A stretch of 64,000 nt of DNA from Camillea tinctor (Eukaryota; Ascomycota; Sordariomycetes; Xylariales; Xylariaceae): the NCBI GenBank assembly GCA_022578605.1, contig MU394077.1, forward strand, positions 62,001 through 126,000, written 5' to 3'. Numbering within the stretch: position 1 is the stretch's first letter; every line of letters begins with the position of its first letter. Position numbers and translations under genes: made by a program. The notes under the pieces were generated by a model. It was not told the DNA's origin. It was given only the letters and a program-made list of their open reading frames with translations, and did no database searches. Positions 46,215 through 59,137 of the stretch are shown here, in pieces.

Positions 46215-47674
46215 CTTGGAGACTAGGAGCAGGTTGTTTGATCATGAAAGTGACTCTAGAAGAACCGGCCTAGCTATGCTCTAATGGAGAGAGGTATGGA
46301 ACCCGGGGATGTCGTGACGACATGTTAGTCGAGGATCTTTATGGTACGGTAAGACCCTAGGGTGGGTCACAATATAGTGACATAGCGTTCAGATCAAAAT
46401 CAAAAGATAATATCGGGGCCACTAGGCAGGTAGTGTAGGTGGCGTATGGCCCCAAGTGCCTGGGTACAAATGTGTTGAGGTTGATTGAGTTCTTATGGGG
46501 GGTCTAGCTCTACAGTATCTATACTGTATAAGGAGAGAGAGAGAGAGAGAGAGAGTTGTTAAAGTGAGAGTCATATATCAATAGTGTCGAGGAGCCAGGG
46601 AACTGGTAGCGGCTAGTGGCGGTTGGGATGGATGGAAAGTAGAAGATTCGTGGACAATGATCGAAGACATTTCTCAGACCCGGAATGAACCGACAGGGTA
46701 AGTTGTGACCGGAAACGGAATGAGATCTGCAGTTGGAGAACAGCAAAATACTTGAAGAGGCAATGTAGAGAATTCTGATAACTCGCATTAGGAAGATGTG
46801 TGTTACGAGAAGAGTACCTAGGTAGGTTGGGAAGAATTCCCCTGTTACTTTTTATTAGTTGGACCTTTTTGAGGGGGATTTGGGCAGTGTTGTTCATTCA
46901 ACAATGGACGGATCAAATGGGAGGATCCAAGTAGGTACACTCACTACACACATGAGCTGATGCATATAAGTTACCTTGTTACTAGGTTAAGAAACCATGG
47001 AATGGCTAGGCACAGAAGAGTCGGATGTGTCTTGAGATTCTATTTGACGTGGATCTGGATCTGGATCTGATGTGCCGGTTGTCCGTTAGTGAATCCTACT
47101 TTTTCGTAATTAGAATACCTGTTGAATTGAAGCCCACAAACTGAGGAGGACAGGATCCCCCCCTCCATTCCTGAAGGCCCTGATAGTCTAGAAAGTCTTG
47201 AAAGTCTTAAAAAGTCCTGTGAAGGAGGACAATTTTAAAAACAGGGATGTCAACAGACGAATAGACGGTCATGAAAGAGCGGCTAAATTTCCCGCACCGC
47301 CCCTAATCACCATCACATCAATGCGAGAATCGTACGAATAAAATAAAATAAAACCCCCGTACCTGTCTGTGCGTCCTGTAGTAACAAAGCCTCTTTTCTA
47401 AGGCCGGGCGCCGCCACATGCAGGTCCGGACGGGATACGGTACTTAGGCTCTGTAGTCTGCGGTATAAGTTACCTGCATGTAGTTACCTAGTAGGTTATT
47501 AGTTTGTTTATTGTTGATGCCATGTCATAAGCGCCGACTCATCAAGACAGTGTATCAGCATTGATAGATAAATCCACGCAAGTCGTATCGTTTCGTTTCA
47601 TCGTATCAGCTGCACGATGACAACTGATGCGGCCCAATGTAACGTGATGGTATTGTTTCTCTATGCGCGTTTAT

Positions 47675-48635
47675 TCTCTCTCTCTCTCTCTCTTTTTTTT
47701 TTTTTTTCCCTTTTTTTCCTTTTGGTCTTTGACACACTCGGTCCTTCGAAATGAACTCGGTTGAGTCAATGTCCAATTTCCTTCGCATAATGATATTTCG
47801 ATGTTTGAGGTGGTAGTATTGTTGATATTTGGTGTTATTATTGTTTCCGTTTTTATTATATATATTTTTCCTTCTTCCCAACGCGTATGCAGCACGTACG
47901 ATCGCAAGAGGGTTTCGGCCCGGAAAAGGAAAGCTTTGAGAAAGAAAAGTACCAATGTGGGTAATGGAAATTCTCACAACTTTAGCTTGCAACCCTCCTG
48001 AAGGCCCCCTGTTGCTGTCAGCTCGCGTCACGAGATACCAACGTACCCCCAAATTAATATATTGTATTCGGCGACTTAACCAGTACGAACGCTTGAGCGC
48101 TCAGGGCGGTGTGTCTAGTAATTCCCGGGTGTAGGTTATGTATAATGTATCAAGGTGCAGTGTATATGTAGGTATGTAAAATGTAGGGTAAGGCTTTCCT
48201 TTCGCCTATTCTTGGCTCGTAGGTATGTACTATGGAATTCTCTCTAATGTATGTACCTAGGTAGCTTTGCTGGGCTTACAGCCTCCCTACTATCTAGTAC
48301 CTAATTGTTCTCTACCTTAAAACAAAAACCCGGGGAAATCGTCTTGGCATTAGACCGTATTGATCTCAAGATCTCCATACTGTATCACCAATGCACCCTT
48401 ATTGGTCAGTACGAGATCTCATGTCTTGCTTAGTCAATGGTGTGTATGGATTGTACCTAGGGATGTCCATGTATACTACTATGTATGTAAGTAGGTTATG
48501 TGTATGTCTGTGTTGTTCAAGATCTGTTGGCACGTTGTTTTCCTTTCCTTTCCGTTCTCCCCCTCCCCCTCCCCCTCCCCCTCTCCCCTTCTTCTTCACT
48601 ATCCCCTCTCCATCTCCATCTCCATCTCCATCTCT
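47675..48635. repeat. Simple-sequence repeats: (CT)n, T-run, CCCCCT, CCATCT
   Basis: A (CT)n run at 47675-47693 continues into T-runs to about 47707; CCCCCT units lie at 48558-48582 and CCATCT units at 48610-48635. They are strand-asymmetric (pyrimidine on plus) and non-coding. Confidence 0.8.
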
Positions 48636-48849
48636 ATCTCCGCCGTCCCTAAGATGCTGACATTGTCGGAATGATTTGTGGTTGGTGCACCTTAAATTCT
48701 GACATGCTCTTGGCTACCTAAACTTGCTTCTGCCTCCGTTGCGTGTCGCAGATGATCGAAGGATCGAGAGCGGAGAGGTGCGAACTGTTAACTAGTGTGT
48801 ATGTGTGTGTTAGATTTAGTCAAGATTTGATCAAGATTGAAGACGTGTA

Positions 48850-48869
48850 GTAGGTAGTATACTACCTAC
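48850..48869. repeat. Perfect 20-bp palindrome
   Basis: The sequence GTAGGTAGTATACTACCTAC reads the same on both strands. It is a variant of the TAGGTA/TACCTA motif common between genes here and could extrude as a cruciform or simply reflect that motif's inverted duplication. Confidence 0.8.
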
Positions 48870-51800
48870 ATAACTACCTACATAGTAGTATTAGTTACAC
48901 AACCTAGCAAACCTGACTACTATGTAGTTACATAGATCCTAATACTAAATTTGTTTGTTGAACGTTCTTTTTCATGGTCGGTGATTCAGTCAAATAGTAC
49001 CTAACCTAGTATTGTGTACGTTTGGGGTCTACCCCAACCCACCAAGCCTGACTTGGAAAGATCGCTGGGTTAGGCATATTATTGATTGATCATCCTTCTT
49101 TTACCTCGATCTTTCTCTTTCTCTTTTTCTTTCCCTTTACCTGATGTCACCGCAAGTTGAGGCGGTATGTATGTATATATGTATGTATGTATGGTAATAT
49201 CCCCAATATCCCGTTAATTTATATCCATTTTCGTCACCTCCAGCTACCATGCTGTCCGAAGCTCGGCGTGACTCGGGTCACAACCGGTACACAGCAGCCT
49301 GTTTATATTGCGCCACAGCCATATAGGAGGTAGGCTAGAGGCGGAACAGGGATAAACAAGGCTGCCTTGCATCCCTCATCTTGCTATTATTCTATTATTC
49401 AGCTCTAGCTTGCGAATAGCTTGGGTTGATGGGTTCCGTAAAAGGCAGGTCGAGACTGCACATGAGAGGAAGAAAATTCACGTGGGAGATCATGAGGTAC
49501 GGTGAACGTTACATCACGGGGGGTATCACCACATCTTACTTGAGAATAATAATAAAAAAAGAAAGGAAAAAAAAAACTGGAAGAGTGGTTTTTTTAGAGT
49601 TGAGAGACTATACTAGTTACAGTCTGGACTATCTGGGCAGTCTGGGTTGTGAGGGGGGAATGAAAGCATGTTGTGTTGAAGAGTTGAAGAACTGCGGCCA
49701 AAGAACTGAGCTTACTTTGCCTTAGGTTGGGGGCTAATCCCCTTTCTGCAAGCTCAGGCTTGCTGTGGAGCCTTCCCCTCGTCATACCCGCCTGTATGCC
49801 GTGCTACCCCGCAATTCACTCCCTGAACCCAAGCCGCGACCCCACATGCATCTACCGTACGGTGTACGCCACAGGCGGGTCACTGATCGTCTGCAGGGTA
49901 TGTAACGCACCAGCCCAAAGGCTTGTTACTTCGGTTAGGGGTCCTCTGCGCCATGATAACCTCCGCCGAGACCAGAAAGCACATGTCCTGAGCAAAACAA
50001 ACTACCCCTCAATACTGCAACTTATAGGTATACATAAGTGCAGATTGCTCACTGATCTCGTTGGCCTCGTGGCATATCCCAAAACCTCGTCAGGTCTAGC
50101 CCCCAACCAGTCGCGTGCTATACTGCCCATGCTGATGAGATCATAGCACATGTCTCACCAAGTAAGGCGTCCTACTAGACGACTGACCTCGGGCCAAGCC
50201 TACCACGAGGTCCGAGTAGGGCGGGATCCAATATAAGCATGTCTCGCAGAGTCGAAGAGAGAGAAGAAGAGTAGACCCCACCTACGGGCAATTTCGGTCT
50301 AAGGGCGGTGATATTATACTATACACCGGGTGGCTCGATTTGCACTAAGGTAGTCAGTCAGCAGTCAGTTAACAGCTTACTTGCAGCCTACTAACTAGTA
50401 GTTTAGTAGTTTATTACAGCCGTAATAGATGACGACCTGCCTTTTTTAGAGTGAGTCTAAACTATCTAAACAGATCATGTATAAACATTTTAGAGTAGTA
50501 CCCGGGCAGAGAGGTATTTGCACCGTGTCGAGTCACGATCCTCGTGATCGCTCGTCCGTCCCACAACCTGGGCGAGCAATCCGGCATACCCTCGCCGTCG
50601 TGGCGGCCGTGTTTTTTAGTCTTTCGACCTCGACATGTCCTGTGCGAAATGTCTATGCCGTGTAACAGATAGGTATGCGGCCTGAGAGTTGCAGCACAAT
50701 CTAACCTAGGTTAGGCCTTTTCGTAAAAGTGGGTGAGTCCTGCAATCTCCTTACACAGCGTGTACATGTATGTATGTAAGAAGTTTCCTGACACTGCAAA
50801 TTCCTTGGTCGAATGTGTTCTTGTTGGGCGTTTAACACTACTGATCCGATGAAGCGTCGCTTGCCTCGTATGCCTTCCATGTTCTGCCCCCCGCCTTTTT
50901 TTTTCTTCACACTTTAGGGAAGGGGTAAGAGAGCGCTCTCAGCAATTCATTCGTCCTATACCGAGGTGTATAAGATTAGCTATCGTTAGATATGTACATT
51001 CGTAGTCAAGATAAGCAAATGTGTAGTCTTCAATTTAGCCTCAGATATCCATTCGATTGATATGTTTCAGTTGATTTGACACTTCTCGTTGGTCTTGTCT
51101 CTAGTATAGATCGTCCTAAAACAGTTGTTGGCTATAACATATCTTATGTAGTACATAGGCAATATAGTTACCAATAGAGCTGTGTAGTTAGTTACTAAGT
51201 AGTAACCTTAACCACCTAAGGTACACAATGAACCTCCAAGTAACACAAAGACATACTCTCTGTTTATAAGACAATTCGACTCTCTTATATAGACTTATGA
51301 TTCGTGATTTAAGCTTTCCCTGTTATTTGAAAATGAGCTTTCGGCGGTTATTTTCGCATTAGCCTCACCAATAGCATATATAATAGTTGATCTGATGATT
51401 CCAGTAAAGGAACTTTCATGCGGTATTTGAGATTCAAGCTTTGAGTTCTTCCGGGAACGCGAAGGAGGAAAACAATGGTACTGGTAAGTACATAGCACCT
51501 TGCATCGACGTTTGATTAAGTAATGTCCCGCATGTTGACATTTGACAATGTAGATATCAAAGTAGTAATTGGCTATTGGGGGCTACAACCCCCTACTTCG
51601 AGATATGTCCGACCCGTGCTTGATCTTCTAAGACATGCTTCTGGCTAGACTAAATATAGAACTCTTTAGATGTCGGGTCACGTCGTGGCCTATGGTCTAG
51701 ATGGTTCTCAACTCTACTATAGGTATTTGTGTTATTAGTGCTAAGTTCTCTTTGCAGGTGTTGGAAAAGAGATAGAATTGTGTATATATACCACTGTTTG

Positions 51801-54414
51801 TAGTTCAGTACACAATTGTAGCTGTACATAATTCTCACAAGATCGTTATACAATACATACGGAATATTGTTGCTACTGCCGTGGTCTGATTCGAACTTGT
51901 ATACTATTGCTTGTCTTATTGTCCTTAGGCGATATCGATCCTCAAGGACTCTATATCTATGTAGTAATTGGTTATCGTGCTGTGTTAGTCGTAGACCATT
52001 GATGGATCCATCTACGTGTACACAGAACTGATTACAATTTCAGATGATTCGAGCCCCCACGGGACTGTAGAGGCTACAGCGTAGCACTGTATAGGAAGAA
52101 CTGCAAAAACTTAAGGGCGTCTAGACCAAAATTTGGAGGGCCTGTGGATACTTACCTACATGATCTGACCCTCTTGTATTTTTGAACGGGTCACGGTATA
52201 TTAAGTGTCGGGAGAAAAATCGTGCATGGGTCGCTGGCAAGCATGACACGCACATGTGAGATCCCCATAACTCACCGGTGATAGCGCACTGACTTCCATC
52301 ATAAACTGACCAAGTTATATATCAGCAAATATCTATTTAGCAGTTGACAACGTTGTTCGTTGTTGGCTCCCTGGCGAAGACCACCTACTCACTTCCCCCA
52401 ACCTTTTGCTCTCCTTTTGACTTGCATTTTTTATGGAAGCTGTTGTCTCCTAACTTTGACGCACAATGGCGACAGCTAGGAAAAGGAATACTAGACATAT
52501 ACCCAACGTCTTCATAGAATTGATGGTACTGGAGAGTTAATGGGGAAAACCTGAGCTCCGGCTTTCTCATAGAATCCAGGTTAACACCGCAGTGTTAACC
52601 ACCCTCAAGAAATAGAAAAGCACAACTCGTGATGGTGTGCAAACAAACGAAAAGGTTGATGCTCTCTACACTAAAATTGGCAACACGTCGTCACACTAAA
52701 CCAAGGTCAATCCCCGGCTCAATATAAGAAATAATGCTGTAAAGAGGGGGGGGGGGGGGCGGTAAGGCTTAGATCTCTGTTTCCAAGGGGTTTAAGCGGG
52801 TCGGCAGTCCTGATAATCAAAGTGTCACCTTATGATGACGAGGACTCGGCAAGGCTCTATCGGCCGTCTCGGATAGAAATTCTCTTAGTGGCTTGGTTTC
52901 AGGGGCAAGATGACGGGATTTAGTGGATATAAGCAGTATAGTGGTGGCAGTTGTATTGAGATATAGTTATAGTTGTAATTGTATTGGACATAGTTGCTTA
53001 CGTTAGTTAGTTCAATACTCAATTAGTGAACTTTATTATTATTAACACTGAATCGCATAAACTTCTACATAGATAGCAACGCAACTGACAACGTAATACC
53101 TAGTGTATATATGTGACTTCGATATCAAAGACCTGAAACGGAGAGAAGGTATGCGAATTGAAAAAAATTGCTTAGGTGATTGCAATTGAATAATTACTAG
53201 ATAGCCAGCAAGTGGTACATCCTATAGTCTAAACTAGTGTAGATGTGTAGATACATACCTAGGTTAGGTACATACGTACCTACACATACAACATCAACAG
53301 GATGATATTTTTAGAATTTTAAGGGGTAGCTTGAAATGGAAACCCGCTAGCTAGGGCTTCTTCTGATTGGCTAGGTACTTGACGGTGGCAGTGATAGTGA
53401 CATTGGACCCTTAAGCAACACATGCGGTTCTTGAAAGTTGGTGTTAGCTAAGTTTACACCCCTTTCACCTAACCTAGATTAGTGTGCTCATCAACGGCAT
53501 CTCTCACCCCCTTTTCCATACTTCTTCCTCAAATGCATGAATACCGACAACTAGGGCGGTATCCTCTTCCCCACGCGGCCCGGAGAATTATTCTCGTTAT
53601 GATAACAACCACCGAGAGATCGGGTTATGCGCTCTTTCTTATGGTATATGATCTTCACGATACGAGCGTATGTTGGCTTTCTCTGCCGCTCGGTGCTGCA
53701 TGTTCATGGATCGCAACAAGAATTCTGTGGATGTGCACCACAGCTGGACAAGATTTGAGGCCCCAAAGCTGGAGGCTGGCGCCTCGCTTGAGCCGCAACC
53801 TGACTATGTGGAGGGGGAGCTAAGCCAAGTTTTTCGTTCTACTTGTTACCTTAGCCAAGCTATGGGAGCGTAGAAATCAGACGAAGTTGCGTCGACTGTG
53901 TCAACGCTATACCCAACATAGTTGGGCATTCCGGAATACTGAACATCCCAGCACAAGATCCGGGGGACGCGTTCTTTCTTTCAGTGGTTGAGGTCTAGCT
54001 GAGATCTTGCGCTGGGGTAGTGACGATCTTGAACAAGATCCAGCCATGTACGGCAATCTATGCCTGACGGCCTCCGCCTTCGGGAGTTTGAACTATAGTC
54101 GAGCAACGGTCGACGATCTCCTGACTAGGTGGAAAGCATGGTAACATATCGACCTGATTACGAGCTTCGACTATGTCCTTGATCGTTTATTTATCTAGTT
54201 GCACGTCTAGGTGGGAGATATTAAAGGGTGGGAGGCTCTCGTCGAGATTCTACATTGTCTTGCTATCCTCTGCACCTTCACACTCCTTTCCTTCCTTGAG
54301 AATTGGTTTTTCGTGTTTCCCGGTGCTTGGTTATCTTTTCTGCCTCTCCTTCTGATAGCACTTCTGCTATTACTCTCCTTTTTAGACGACTTCATTCTCC
54401 CATCGTTATTTACC

Positions 54415-56259
54415 ATGTTCGTCTCTGAGAAGAGCGCTCTCGCAGCGCTTATCTTGCTTGCAGACATTACTAGCGCCAGTGTCTTCCGCCGTGATTATCC
54501 ATCCCTTGGTGGTCCTGGCCTTAAGCCCAGCGGTATCCCCAGTGGTGTTCCCAGCGATGCCTCTGTTCCCAGTGATGCCCCCAGTGGTTTCCCTGTTCCT
54601 AGCGGTGCCCCCAGCGGTGCCCCTATTCCTAGCGGTGCCCCTATTCCTAGCGGTGCCCTCAGCGGTGCCCCTATTCCTAGCGGTGCCCTCAGCGGTGCCC
54701 CTATTCCTAGTGGTGCCCTCAGCGGTGCCCCTATTCCTAGTGGTGCCCCTATTCTCAGCGGCTCTGTGCCGACCGGGGGCCTACCTGGGCCATCGTCAGG
54801 ATTCGGTTCCCCTCAACCTCCTCTTCCGTCCTCGGCCGCAATCCCGCCATTTGGAAATAACACGAACGCTGAAGCAGCTGACCTAACTACACTCACGGTC
54901 TCGGTAACATCAGTACAAACTGTTATCTCTTGTGCCCCCACAGTGACGAACTGCCCAGCTGCCTCGGACACGGCTGCTATCTCAGCTCTTCCCAGCGGAG
55001 CTGCATCAACAGTTTTGGTCACGTCCGTTGTTGATTTGACAACAACAGTGTGCCCCGTAAGCGAGGCTTCTTCTATCCAGTCATCAGTAGTGCAGTCGTT
55101 CCAGTCATCTACATCTATTCTTGAGTTTGCCACGGGCGTGAGTTCAACAGATAGAGCCGGGGCTACTGGCAGCCCTCCTAGCAGCACTGGCGGATTCGGA
55201 GGTGGTCAGGGAGGTGGACAAGGTGGTGGCTTTGGTTCTGGCCAGAGCGGTGGTGTCCCTGGCTATCCTACTGGTACGAGCGCTACAGCAGCTATTACTG
55301 CCAGTGGCAACAGCCCTCCCTCTGGTTCTGGCCAGACTGGAATTGGTTCCCCAAGCAACTCTGTAAGTTCATTCTATCTTCTACATATGTTGTGTATCTT
55401 CAAGTTGAAGCTAATATCAAATCCTTAGGGCATTCTTTCAAGCCCATCATCACCTGAGACCCCTGTAGCGTCTGTTATCACCAAGACCATCGGATCTGGC
55501 AATTCAGCCTCGATTGTCACTAGTACTGTTAGTCTAGCACAACCATCTGCAGAAGCCCCGGAGACCGTTACTCCCATCGTGTCAACCATCACCGTAACTG
55601 TTGGCTCAGGCACTGAGACAACCGCACTCACCCAAGCGGTTACCTTGACTGTCCCTGAGCAAGCGTCGGGAGCTACCGGCTACCCCGTCGTCTCGACCAT
55701 CACCGTTACTGCCGGTTCTGGTACCGCGACGACTGCTCTGACCAAGGCTATCACCGTGTCCGTACCTTCGCAGGTAGCCACCGCCACCCATGGGGCCCAA
55801 AGCGGCGAGTCTGCAAGTGACTCGGGCTCTGATAACAATGGTGGAAATGGCAATGGCAGCGGCAGCGGTAGCGGCAATGGCAACGGGGGAGTCCCCGGTT
55901 CTGTGGGCAGTGGAACGAGCCAAACCGGTGCAGTAACAGCTACTGTTCCCCAAGCAGGCAATGGTAGCGGTGTTGGCCAAACTGGTGCTGTAACAGCGAC
56001 TGTTCCTCAAGGTGGCAACGGCAGTGGAAGCAATACTGCTCCAGTTGTGTCCTATGTCACAGTCACTGCTGGTGGTGCCGCAACCGTTACCGTAGGCGGT
56101 GGGCAAGCCACCACCGTCACTCATACAGTTACTGCTAGCGCCGGTAACGGTGGAGGCAACCAGCTGCCCGTTACCTCGTACGTTACTAGCAGGGTCACAG
56201 CGACCGTGACGCCGGAGGGTTTGTGTGTCTGTCAGACTACAGCCCCTGCCAAGTTTTAA
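54415..56259 (+). CDS. Secreted Ser/Thr/Gly-rich repeat protein, unknown role
   Basis: Predicted exons 54415-55362 and 55429-56259, joined NS|GILSSPSS, give 592 aa. The start is set at the Met that begins a signal peptide (about 1-21, SALAALILLADITSA); the frame stays open upstream but that part is C/T-rich leader. A dibasic RR at 25-26 is a possible Kex2 site. Then come tandem decapeptides GAPIPSGALS (30-bp DNA repeats, about 54600-54760), a Cys-containing section (TVISCAPTVTNCPAAS and LTTTVCPVS), Gly/Gln-rich sequence, two copies of a STITVTxGSGTxTTALT module, repeated TGAVTATVPQ, and a terminus CVCQTT. No GPI-attachment signal is seen. Composition fits a secreted, heavily O-glycosylated wall or matrix protein; no catalytic family is recognised. 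Confidence 0.8.
54600..54760 (+). repeat. In-frame 30-bp tandem repeats
   Basis: Repeats of about 30 bp encode GAPIPSGALS three times with flanking partial copies. Copies are nearly identical at DNA level, differing mainly by AGC/AGT Ser codons, so copy number may vary between strains. Confidence 0.85.
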
Positions 56260-57091
56260 GATTTCGTCATGATCAATGTACGAAACCATCATTATGACTA
56301 CTCTTTCTTTCTTCACGCTCGTTTGTGATGCTTATATACAGAAGTATACATATATGCATCTCAAGTTAAGGGAAATGGGGAAGGACAAAAAAATAGAAAT
56401 GCTACAACTTCATTTAGGCTCAGAGCGAAGAGGAAATAGGAGAGAAAGGGACGGAACGGAAAGGGACTGGGACTTTTGCTTTGTAGTCGATGGTTGACAT
56501 TTAGCACGGACATCTGGAATGGAACAGAACGGATCATCTTTTTCCTTGGTACGATTGAAGAAAGAAAAAAGAACCATGACTCGACATGCCTAGGGATTCA
56601 TGGTTACGAGGTAGACAGAATAGGCAGACGGACATGTTTTGTACTTCTTGTATGTATCTTTTTACTTGATGTATTTATAGGTCGTCGGTTTAGAAAAGCC
56701 CACTGGTGGAACAAAAAAAAAGAGATTCTGGAACGGAAACTTGAACTTGAAGAACGTTGAAAAAGAGAAGACCATAAATAATGTCTTAGCTTCCTATCCC
56801 TCTTTTTAAGAGTGAGAAGGATGCGAGGAGGTCCATTTGTCAAGGTGAGATGCATCTCTATGTAACGTTGGGGTAAAGAAAATAAGCATATCGCTACAGA
56901 TATATGTAAAAAATCGCAGACTTCATTATCCTCTATATCTTCCCCAAGCTTCCTTCCTAACAGTCTATATGGTATACCATTCACCCACCCATCTATTCAA
57001 CATATCAACCAACCTTTCTCTTTCCTTTCTCATCTACTTCATATATGCTTACTTGCCAACCAGTTTGCTTAACCACAGATTATGAAACTAA
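56260..57091. other. Intergenic between convergent genes
   Basis: 3' flanks of the secreted repeat protein and the amidohydrolase. Purine-rich on the plus strand around 56380-56470 and 56700-56770; no gene seen. Confidence 0.55.
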
Positions 57092-59137
57092 TCATGACCT
57101 TGAATATACTTTTCTTCCTCCAACCCACGTCTCTCTGACCTTCAACGTCCTCAACTTATCTACATCCAGTTCCTCAAGCGGGCGGTCCAGTACAATCCAA
57201 TCGGCAAACGCCCCAGGACTAATAATACCCGCCACGCCGTCCCAGAACCCTGCGTACGCGGGAGCTTCAGTGAAACCTTGTAGCGCCTGGTCTAGCGTCA
57301 GCGCCTCCTTAGCGTACCAACCACCGTCAGCAGGAAGGCCCGTGTGGGGGTTACGGCGAGCCACGGCCGCGTATATCCCCTGGAAGGGGTTAGGAGGCTC
57401 TACGGGGAAATCGCTGCCGAGCACGGGGCCAGCGGGGCCGACGTCGAGCAACGAATGCATTCGGTAGGCCTCGGTGGCGGTGCGGATGGGACCGAGGCGG
57501 AGCTCAGCGTACGCCATATCTGAAGTTGCGTGAGTGGGCTGGATGGAGGGGATAATGCCGATGGCGTGAAGGCGCTCTTGGTCGGCGGGGTGGATAATCT
57601 GGGCATGCTCGATGCGGAAGCGGTGGCGGGATTGGCAGGCTGAGAGTGGCTCTTCCTTTCCAGGACAGAGGTGCCGGAGCGCGGCGGTAAGGGAATCAAC
57701 GGCGTTTCTGTTGGCGAGGTCGCCGATTGCATGAACTGGGTGTGTAGGTATAAATGTCAGCAGAGACTGCTAGCATAGGCATGTTTCAACCTGCTTCTTC
57801 TTGACTATAAAGGCAACCCTGAGGAGCCATATCTAATCAAATAGGATGGTACAGTTGTATCTATACTCTTATGGGATAGCTAATGCTCGTAATAACTCAC
57901 TGTTGACCTGAAAGCCCTGCTCGGCCCATGCGATAGCCTGATAGGTTAGCTCAGAGGCATTGACAAGCAGCGATCCCGATGTATCTGGACGATCCGTGTA
58001 TGGATCTATCATTGCACTACCCCAGCTACCGAGGGCACCATCTAAATCTCATGTTAGTGAAACTGACTACCTAATCCTGAATTAACACTTCAACTTACCG
58101 GCAAATAGCTTAACACTTTGGATGCTTAGGAAACCGTCTGGGCTGATGTACCGCTCAACCTCGTCCGGACAGAAGGTGTTACGTTCATTGCACTCAACCA
58201 TGGTATAGACCCGAACGGTCCAGTCGTCACCACCGGCTAATTCCTTGAAAAGGTGGTGGTTCTCCGGAGTGGAACCAGCATCGTGAATGCCAACCAGGCC
58301 AACTTCATTCAGTTTACCCATAGCACTCTTCAAGAAACTCTGCTTCTTCTTCGGGTCCGGTTTGGGCCACAGTGCCATAACCACATCCATAGCATTGTCA
58401 CAGAACACACCCATGCCAGGATCCCTGATAATCTCACCACCAGGTACATCTGGAAGGGACTCTGGGAGGAGATTCAACACTGCCTGGGAGACCCAAATAC
58501 AATGGACGTCTACACGATCAAGCATTATGTACAGATGATTGAGCTTGCTGTCGGCTGCCAGGTCATTCTTCGTAAAGTCAGCACTCGGTAGCATACAAAA
58601 ACAGGAACGCTCTTGGGGGGTGCTGCCCGACTAACTTACGGCAGTCGGCATTCTCCCAAGAGCCATCTGATCCCATCCAGTGCCTCGCACCCACTCCCGT
58701 TCTGACCCGGCCTCCGGATGCCCAGCGATGTAATCAAGAACACGAGTCCGCACATCACCCATCGAAGTCGAACCGAACAGATCCACCGAATTTAAGAACT
58801 CGCCGTACTGAAGCAGATGTCCGTGCCCGTCCCAAAGCCCCGGCATGGCATAACCCGGATCAGCATTGCGAGCCAGATCGGAGCCGGCATCGGCCGTGAA
58901 CACCTTGGTGAACTTCCCACGGGGAGAAACGGAAAAGCAATTCACGTATGCATCTTCAACTGCCGTGTGAGTTCTCACTGACCGGTAGCAGTGCGTCTCG
59001 GAATAGACATAGTCTATGGCTCCGTTGCGGACTTTGATTAGCCCCGCGAGACCGACTATTATAGCTGATGAATATAGCCAGGCTCTGTCACGGCCGAATC
59101 TCGGTAGGCGGAGCCAGTCCATCTCGGCTCCAACCAA
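57092..59137 (-). CDS. Amidohydrolase, YtcJ-like (Amidohydro_3), membrane-anchored
   Basis: Predicted metal-dependent hydrolase of the amidohydrolase superfamily. Predicted exons, 5' to 3': 59137-58640, 58567-58099, 58041-57901, 57735-57092; phases agree and give 583 aa. The first junction uses an acceptor at cgaag|AATGAC after a CTGAC branch point, restoring MPTA|NDLAADSKL; nearer AG sites break frame. Residues 20-36 form a hydrophobic segment, so it is probably a type II membrane or signal-anchored protein. Metal-binding HxH is His105/His107 (LWDGHGHL). SVKLFAGDGALGSW, IHAIGDLANRNAVD, RIEHAQ and GSDFPVEPPNPF follow in the order usual for YtcJ-like proteins. The substrate is unknown. Start at 59137; Met6 (59122) is an alternative. 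Confidence 0.9.

Larger units (their letters stand above)
45383..54414. other. Gene-poor 9-kb stretch
   Basis: No gene is recognised. It holds a G-rich block and N gap (45996-46214), (GA)n at 46533-46555, GGATCT repeats near 47052, (CT)n plus T-run at 47675-47707, CCCCCT and CCATCT repeats at 48558-48635, a 20-bp perfect palindrome at 48850-48869, and a 12-bp inverted repeat (GGTTGGGGGCTA) with one copy at about 49725 and the other at about 50096-50107. A region near 50151-50300 has LTR-like features (see findings). Frames such as 49727-50146 and 53482-53873 are protein-like in places but match no family I know, and may be decayed remnants. Confidence 0.5.

Noticed and set aside
45932..46273. 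Gly- and Pro-rich frames across the second gap
   Set aside because: Same cause: G-rich filler and a 10-N gap.
58595..58640. Frameshift in the amidohydrolase gene
   Set aside because: Using the nearest AG as acceptor breaks the frame, but an acceptor at cgaag after a CTGAC branch point restores it with good family alignment, so no disruption is needed.
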